Part shown: one piece after another, positions 6,055-9,510 of the stretch
Layout: each line of letters begins with the position of its first letter
Position numbering within the stretch: position 1 is the stretch's first letter
Source of the DNA: Deltaproteobacteria bacterium
Lineage (GTDB): Bacteria; Desulfobacterota; Binatia; Binatales; Binataceae
Length of the DNA: 9,510 bases
Assembly: GCA_021799555.1 (NCBI GenBank)
Contig: JAJZAG010000129.1
Location: 1-9,510, forward strand
Direction: 5' to 3'
The notes under the pieces: model-generated
Database searches by the model: none
What the model saw: only the letters and a program-made list of their open reading frames with translations
Told to the model about the DNA's origin: nothing
Made by a program: the position numbers and the translations under genes

Positions 6055-7223
6055 TTGGCCACCTTCCTGAATTCGTCGATATGCATCGCCTCGCACCACG
6101 GCTGTCCGTCAAGGTCGCCGAGTTCGCGATCTTCGCAATGCATCAGGTCGCCGCTGACCTGGCAGGTGAGTTCGTGCGTTTCCAGAATTCCCTCGCGGCT
6201 CGAAAACAAGAATGGGATCACGCTGGCGCTGTCGGAGTGATGCAGCAGAAAGCGCATCTTCATCGAATCCACGCCGTCGGTCGAGAGCAGTTCGACGCGC
6301 GACCATTCGTCGCTCTGACGGCCATATAAGCCGGTCTTCAGGCGCAGCGATGAAAAGGTCGGTTCGTAAGCGCCGCTTGGCGTGCGTTGATAGCAGAATC
6401 GCCCCGAGTCGTGGGTGTAAACGCATCCGGCCCGTGCGCCCGGCAATAGATGCACAGGGCCGTCCTGATGATCGCTGACGAGCTGCCAGCATCCCCGGAA
6501 CACGCTTGGCAATTGAATGACGGCGCCCGGGCGCGGGACTGGAATCGTGGTCGAGGCGAGTTTCGGATCGACTTGAATTCGATTGTCGAGAGCGAGTCCC
6601 GGTCTGCCGAGAAAATCGCGGACTCTGCGCGCGGCGTCCTGCTTGCCGAAATCGGTCGCGACCTTTCCCGCCAGCATCAGGAAGGCCGGTGCTCCGGTCG
6701 AATCGCTGAAGACTCGGGCGGTGACGAAGGGCAGATGATGCGATTTGAGAAAGTCCGTCGCGGCGCGCGAGCGGACCGCGTCGAACATCGATTCGGTGGG
6801 CAGGTTGAGCGCGTTCGAGGAGGGCGGCTTTTGCTGAGGGAGGTGAAGCTCGTTTTCCGGCGCGGGCGTGGGAGGAAGTGGCTGCTGTGCAGGCGGCGGT
6901 GCCACTGCGGGCGCCATCGACGATGCCGCACCTCCGGCAGCGGACATCGGATTGGCCGCTAACGCTCCCGGATTGGCCGCTGGCGCCTCCGGATTTGGGG
7001 CTTCCGCACCGGGACTACCCGGCTGCGAATTTGGATTTGAAAGCGACGCGGCGGGCGCGCCGCCCGGCAGGGCAGCCATCGGCGACGAGGAGGCGAGTTT
7101 GAGCCGCGAATGTATCCGCAGGAAGAGCATCGCGCCGCCGGCACCGAGCACGAAGAGCGCGATCAGGATGATCGCGGCGCGGATCGGACCGCGCCATCGG
7201 GATTTGGCGGGGTTGGCTTTCAC
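6051..7223 (-). CDS. Membrane-anchored Pro/Ala-rich protein of unknown function
   Basis: The 390-residue product is not recognised. It has a short basic N-terminus, then one hydrophobic helix (about 14-36, AAIILIALFVLGAGGAMLFL) that looks like a signal anchor. A low-complexity linker rich in Pro, Ala, Gly and Asn (about 46-140) follows. A folded region starts near 143. It has two parts: an alpha/beta segment (146-222, including GKVATDFGKQDAARRVRDFL) and a C-terminal part with six Cys (245, 267, 277, 354, 363, 377) that begins FRGCWQL. With the inside-positive N-terminus the globular part should face the periplasm, where the cysteines could form disulfides. GTG at 7223 starts 1 nt after the stop of the upstream membrane gene, without an obvious strong ribosome site, so translational coupling is likely. 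Its stop overlaps the metallo-hydrolase start. Confidence 0.75.
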   Translation of the reverse strand: MKANPAKSRWRGPIRAAIILIALFVLGAGGAMLFLRIHSRLKLASSSPMAALPGGAPAASLSNPNSQPGSPGAEAPNPEAPAANPGALAANPMSAAGGAASSMAPAVAPPPAQQPLPPTPAPENELHLPQQKPPSSNALNLPTESMFDAVRSRAATDFLKSHHLPFVTARVFSDSTGAPAFLMLAGKVATDFGKQDAARRVRDFLGRPGLALDNRIQVDPKLASTTIPVPRPGAVIQLPSVFRGCWQLVSDHQDGPVHLLPGARAGCVYTHDSGRFCYQRTPSGAYEPTFSSLRLKTGLYGRQSDEWSRVELLSTDGVDSMKMRFLLHHSDSASVIPFLFSSREGILETHELTCQVSGDLMHCEDRELGDLDGQPWCEAMHIDEFRKVAN

Positions 7224-7224
7224 G

Positions 7225-7713
7225 TCACGATCCCATCAGCCACATTCCGCACAGCAGCGCCAGGGCCCCCATCGCGGCGATCGCGCCGTGCCATTTTACG
7301 GACCGCGCGGTCGCTGCGGGAATCGCGGCGGCGCGATCGCCGGAGGCTTCGGCGCGGAGTTCGGCGCCAAATCGAATCGCGCGGCCCAGCATTATCGACA
7401 TCGCGAGAAACAGCATCACCTTGACCATCAGTATCAGGCCGAACTGCCGCGAGAAATTGAAATTGCGCGCGAGGCCCGCGAGCGTAAGGTTGATTGCGCC
7501 GGTCGCGCCGACGATCACGGCGGCAAAGAGGTTGAAGGCGTCGATTTTGGGTGCGGCGCGAATCGCGAAATTCACCTGCTCTTCGCTGCCTGCCGCAAGC
7601 GCGATTCCGGCGATCACAAAGCATGCGCATGCCGTGACCCAAGCGCCGCCCGCGAGTGCGTGAATCCAGAGAATCGTGCTGCGCAGTTCCATCGCGGGCC
7701 GGTCGTTTCGCAC
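7225..7713 (-). CDS. Four-helix integral membrane protein, CopD-like
   Basis: The frame gives 162 residues with four clear hydrophobic helices: about 15-41 (starting WIHALAGGAWVTACACFVIAG), 57-80, 91-111 and 142-160. The WIHALAGGAWVTA start resembles CopD-type and related small membrane proteins. These have His and Trp near the first helix and are linked to copper or haem handling, but this is only resemblance and no metal site is proven. The start is uncertain: GTG at 7713, or ATG at 7692 (MELRSTILW), which lies closer to the first helix; neither has a convincing ribosome site. It is the first gene of the minus-strand operon with the Pro/Ala-rich protein and the metallo-hydrolase, and is divergent from the amidase across a 131-bp spacer. 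Confidence 0.7.
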   Translation of the reverse strand: MRNDRPAMELRSTILWIHALAGGAWVTACACFVIAGIALAAGSEEQVNFAIRAAPKIDAFNLFAAVIVGATGAINLTLAGLARNFNFSRQFGLILMVKVMLFLAMSIMLGRAIRFGAELRAEASGDRAAAIPAATARSVKWHGAIAAMGALALLCGMWLMGS

Positions 7714-7844
7714 CTGATTGTAGCGCGCGGTGCGCGTTCGCTGAAACCGTCTTTTGCGCGGCGGCTTGGCGCAGAGCGGTGCTTTGGGCTAACAACCATC
7801 GCAGGAGCCTGGCAGGCGGACAAGCCGGGTCCGGGAGAAGCGCG
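7714..7844. promoter_or_regulatory. Divergent spacer between the membrane-protein operon and the amidases
   Basis: These 131 bp must hold the amidase promoter and probably that of the opposite operon. I find only a weak plus-strand candidate (TTGGCG at 7766-7771 and TAACAA 18 nt later) and no strong inverted repeat. The arrangement is clear; the exact sites are not. Confidence 0.3.
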
Positions 7845-9239
7845 ATGCTGAATCCATATATCGAGGCGACCGAGTTGCGCGAGATGATTCTAAAGCGCGA
7901 AGTCAAGCTGCGCGAGGTCGCGGAATTTTTTGTCGCGCGCGCCGAGAAGCTGAACGGAAAACTCGGCGCCTTTATGACTTTGACGCCGGAGCGGGCGTTT
8001 GCCGACGCCGAGCGTCTGGAGAAGATTCCCGACTCGGAGCGGCGGCGATATCTGATGTTCGGGGTTCCGTATTCGATCAAGGATCTCAACTGGACCAAAG
8101 ATATCCGGACCACGATGGGCTCGAAGAATTTCGAGCACTTCATGGCGCCGGCCGATGACGAAGTCGTGGTGCGGATGCGCAGTCACGGCGGAATTCTGGT
8201 CGGCAAAACCGCCACGCCGGAACTGGGTGCGCGTCCGACCACCGAGGGAGGGTTGTGCCCGCCCGCGCGCAATCCGTGGAACCTCGAGCGCACGGCGGGC
8301 GGTTCGAGCGGCGGAGCGGGAAGCGCGCTTGCGGCGGGACTCGGTGCGCTTGCCCAAGGCAGCGACGGGGGCGGCTCGATTCGCATCCCGGCGGCATGCT
8401 GCGGCGTGGTCGGACTCAAGCCCGCGCGCGGGCGGGTTACGGCGGCGCCGGTGGCGGGAGAGGCGTGGGCCGGTTTTGCCACGACGGGACCGATGGCGCG
8501 CACGGTGCGCGACGTTGCGGCGTTCATGGACGTGATGGCGGGGCACGTCGAGGGCGATCCGTACTGGGCGCCCGATCCGGTCTGCTCGTTTCGGGCGGCG
8601 GTCGAAATCGCGCCGCGCAATTTGAAAATTGCGCTATTGCCGCGCAGCGCGATTACGCGCGGCGACCCTGAATCGGAGGCTGCGACCGAAGCGGCGGGTA
8701 AAGTTTTCGAGGCGATGGGGCACCATGTCGAGCCGGTGAAGGTCGATCCGGGCGCGATGCTGCGCGACGTGTGCATGAAGTTAATCGCCGCGGGAGTTGG
8801 ATCGGTGCCGGTGCCGAAGCCTGAACTGATGGATCCGGTGGTGCGCGAGTTATGGGAAGCGGGGAGAAAAATCAGCGCGAGTGAGTATATCCTGACGGTC
8901 ACGCAGATGCATAACACCGCGCGCCAGGTGGTGCAGGCGCTCGGCGCTTACGACGCGATTATTTCTCCAACGCTGGCGCGGCCGGCGGTCAAGCTCGGCA
9001 CGCTGCCGTCGCGGCCGGAGCGATACCTCGAAGAGCTGCCGGAATGGATACCATATACATTTCCTTTCAACGCGACAGGGCAGCCGGGATTTTCATTGCC
9101 CAACGGGCACAACCAGGCGGGACTGCCAATCGGATTGCAGATTGTGGGGCGGCAGGCCGATGAAGTTACCATCATCGGCCTGGCGCGCCAATTCGAGCAA
9201 GCGCGTCCGTGGAAGGACAAGCATCCGCCGCTCGAGTGA
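7845..9239 (+). CDS. Amidase signature family enzyme
   Basis: The 464-residue protein has the complete Ser-cisSer-Lys triad of the amidase signature family. Lys79 is in PYSIKDLN (75-82), the cis-Ser is Ser154 in AGGSSGGAGSAL (151-162), and the nucleophile is Ser178 in SDGGGSIRIPA (173-183). The C-terminal NATGQPGFSLPNG (409-421) and GLPIGLQIVG (426-435) are also family-typical. Such enzymes hydrolyse amide bonds of small carboxamides. They also include the GatA subunit, but no gatB or gatC is nearby and the length fits a stand-alone amidase. It is probably cytosolic, as no signal peptide is seen. ATG at 7845 is chosen because GGGAGAAG precedes it and the second amidase starts with nearly the same residues (MLNPYIEA). 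The frame stays open upstream to 7656, but that part has no family resemblance. The substrate is unknown. Confidence 0.95.
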   Translation: MLNPYIEATELREMILKREVKLREVAEFFVARAEKLNGKLGAFMTLTPERAFADAERLEKIPDSERRRYLMFGVPYSIKDLNWTKDIRTTMGSKNFEHFMAPADDEVVVRMRSHGGILVGKTATPELGARPTTEGGLCPPARNPWNLERTAGGSSGGAGSALAAGLGALAQGSDGGGSIRIPAACCGVVGLKPARGRVTAAPVAGEAWAGFATTGPMARTVRDVAAFMDVMAGHVEGDPYWAPDPVCSFRAAVEIAPRNLKIALLPRSAITRGDPESEAATEAAGKVFEAMGHHVEPVKVDPGAMLRDVCMKLIAAGVGSVPVPKPELMDPVVRELWEAGRKISASEYILTVTQMHNTARQVVQALGAYDAIISPTLARPAVKLGTLPSRPERYLEELPEWIPYTFPFNATGQPGFSLPNGHNQAGLPIGLQIVGRQADEVTIIGLARQFEQARPWKDKHPPLE

Positions 9240-9290
9240 GTATCAACTCAGGGTTGGCGGCGTCCATATAGTCATATAGCGGAGATGATA

Positions 9291-9510
9291 ATGCTCAATC
9301 CATATATCGAAGCGTGGGAACTGCGCGAGTTGGTGCGCAAGAAAGAGGTTCGGCCGCGCGAAGTCGCGGAATTCTTTCTTGGCCGGATTGAAGCGCTCAA
9401 TCCGAAGCTCGGTGCGTTCATGACGGTCACTGCCGAGCGCGCGCTCGCCGACGCCGCAAAGCTCGAGAAGGCATCGGCGCAGGAAGCGGCGAACCTGCCG
9501 ATGTTCGGCG
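9291..9510 (+). CDS. Second amidase signature enzyme, N-terminal 73 residues (cut by right edge)
   Basis: ATG at 9291 follows GGAG at a good distance. The 73 visible residues align without gaps to the upstream amidase with 47 identities, including MLNPYIEA, REVAEFF, KLGAFMT and the final MFG that precedes the catalytic-lysine segment. It is therefore a tandem paralogue, 51 nt downstream on the same strand and probably co-transcribed. The triad lies beyond the window, so activity cannot be judged. Confidence 0.9.
   Translation, partial: MLNPYIEAWELRELVRKKEVRPREVAEFFLGRIEALNPKLGAFMTVTAERALADAAKLEKASAQEAANLPMFG

Noticed and set aside
7656..7844. N-terminal extension of the first amidase
   Set aside because: The extra 63 codons do not resemble the family, overlap the opposite gene's start region, and are absent from the paralogue, which begins at the same MLNPYIEA.
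6868..7851. Plus-strand open frame rich in Gly and Ala
   Set aside because: It is antisense to the Pro/Ala-rich linker and the membrane protein, and its composition mirrors that low-complexity DNA.

Overview
The window is a GC-rich bacterial stretch (sampled 60-base blocks run from about 48% to 72% GC). Its gene content (YeaG/PrkA kinase, DUF444/YeaH, tandem amidases, a lactonase-like metallo-hydrolase) fits a proteobacterial or Binatota/Desulfobacterota-like soil organism. That placement is inferred from gene style only and is weak.

Layout, left to right. (1) 1-914, minus: a DUF444/YeaH-type von Willebrand-fold protein whose C-terminus lies beyond the left edge. (2) 915-2981: an accessory insert of about 2 kb. 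It carries a DUF559 (Vsr-like) endonuclease gene, a DUF2971 gene, and at least four clear copies plus one decayed copy of a 40-nt palindromic repeat. (3) 2982-4916, minus: a full-length PrkA/YeaG serine protein kinase. (4) 4917-5181: a spacer with a candidate prkA promoter and a candidate terminator for the next operon. (5) 5182-7713, minus: a compact three-gene operon of a CopD-like membrane protein, a membrane-anchored Pro/Ala-rich protein of unknown function, and a YtnP-like metallo-beta-lactamase-fold hydrolase. (6) 7845-9239, plus: a complete amidase-signature enzyme. (7) 9291-9510, plus: the start of a second, paralogous amidase cut by the right edge.

How they fit together. prkA and yeaH normally sit next to each other and act together in stress or stationary-phase physiology, usually followed by spoVR/ycgB, which would lie left of this window. 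Here the pair keeps its order and strand but is split by the repeat-rich insert. yeaH has a TATAAT box just upstream of its start, as if it has acquired or kept its own promoter.

The most interesting structure is the insert. Two unrelated accessory genes are each bracketed by inverted copies of the same palindromic repeat. The pair around the DUF2971 gene is 47 nt long with a single mismatch. The repeat next to the nuclease gene abuts its GTG start at one end and encodes part of its C-terminal tail at the other. This looks like a repeat-delimited cassette system, possibly linked to the Vsr-like nuclease.
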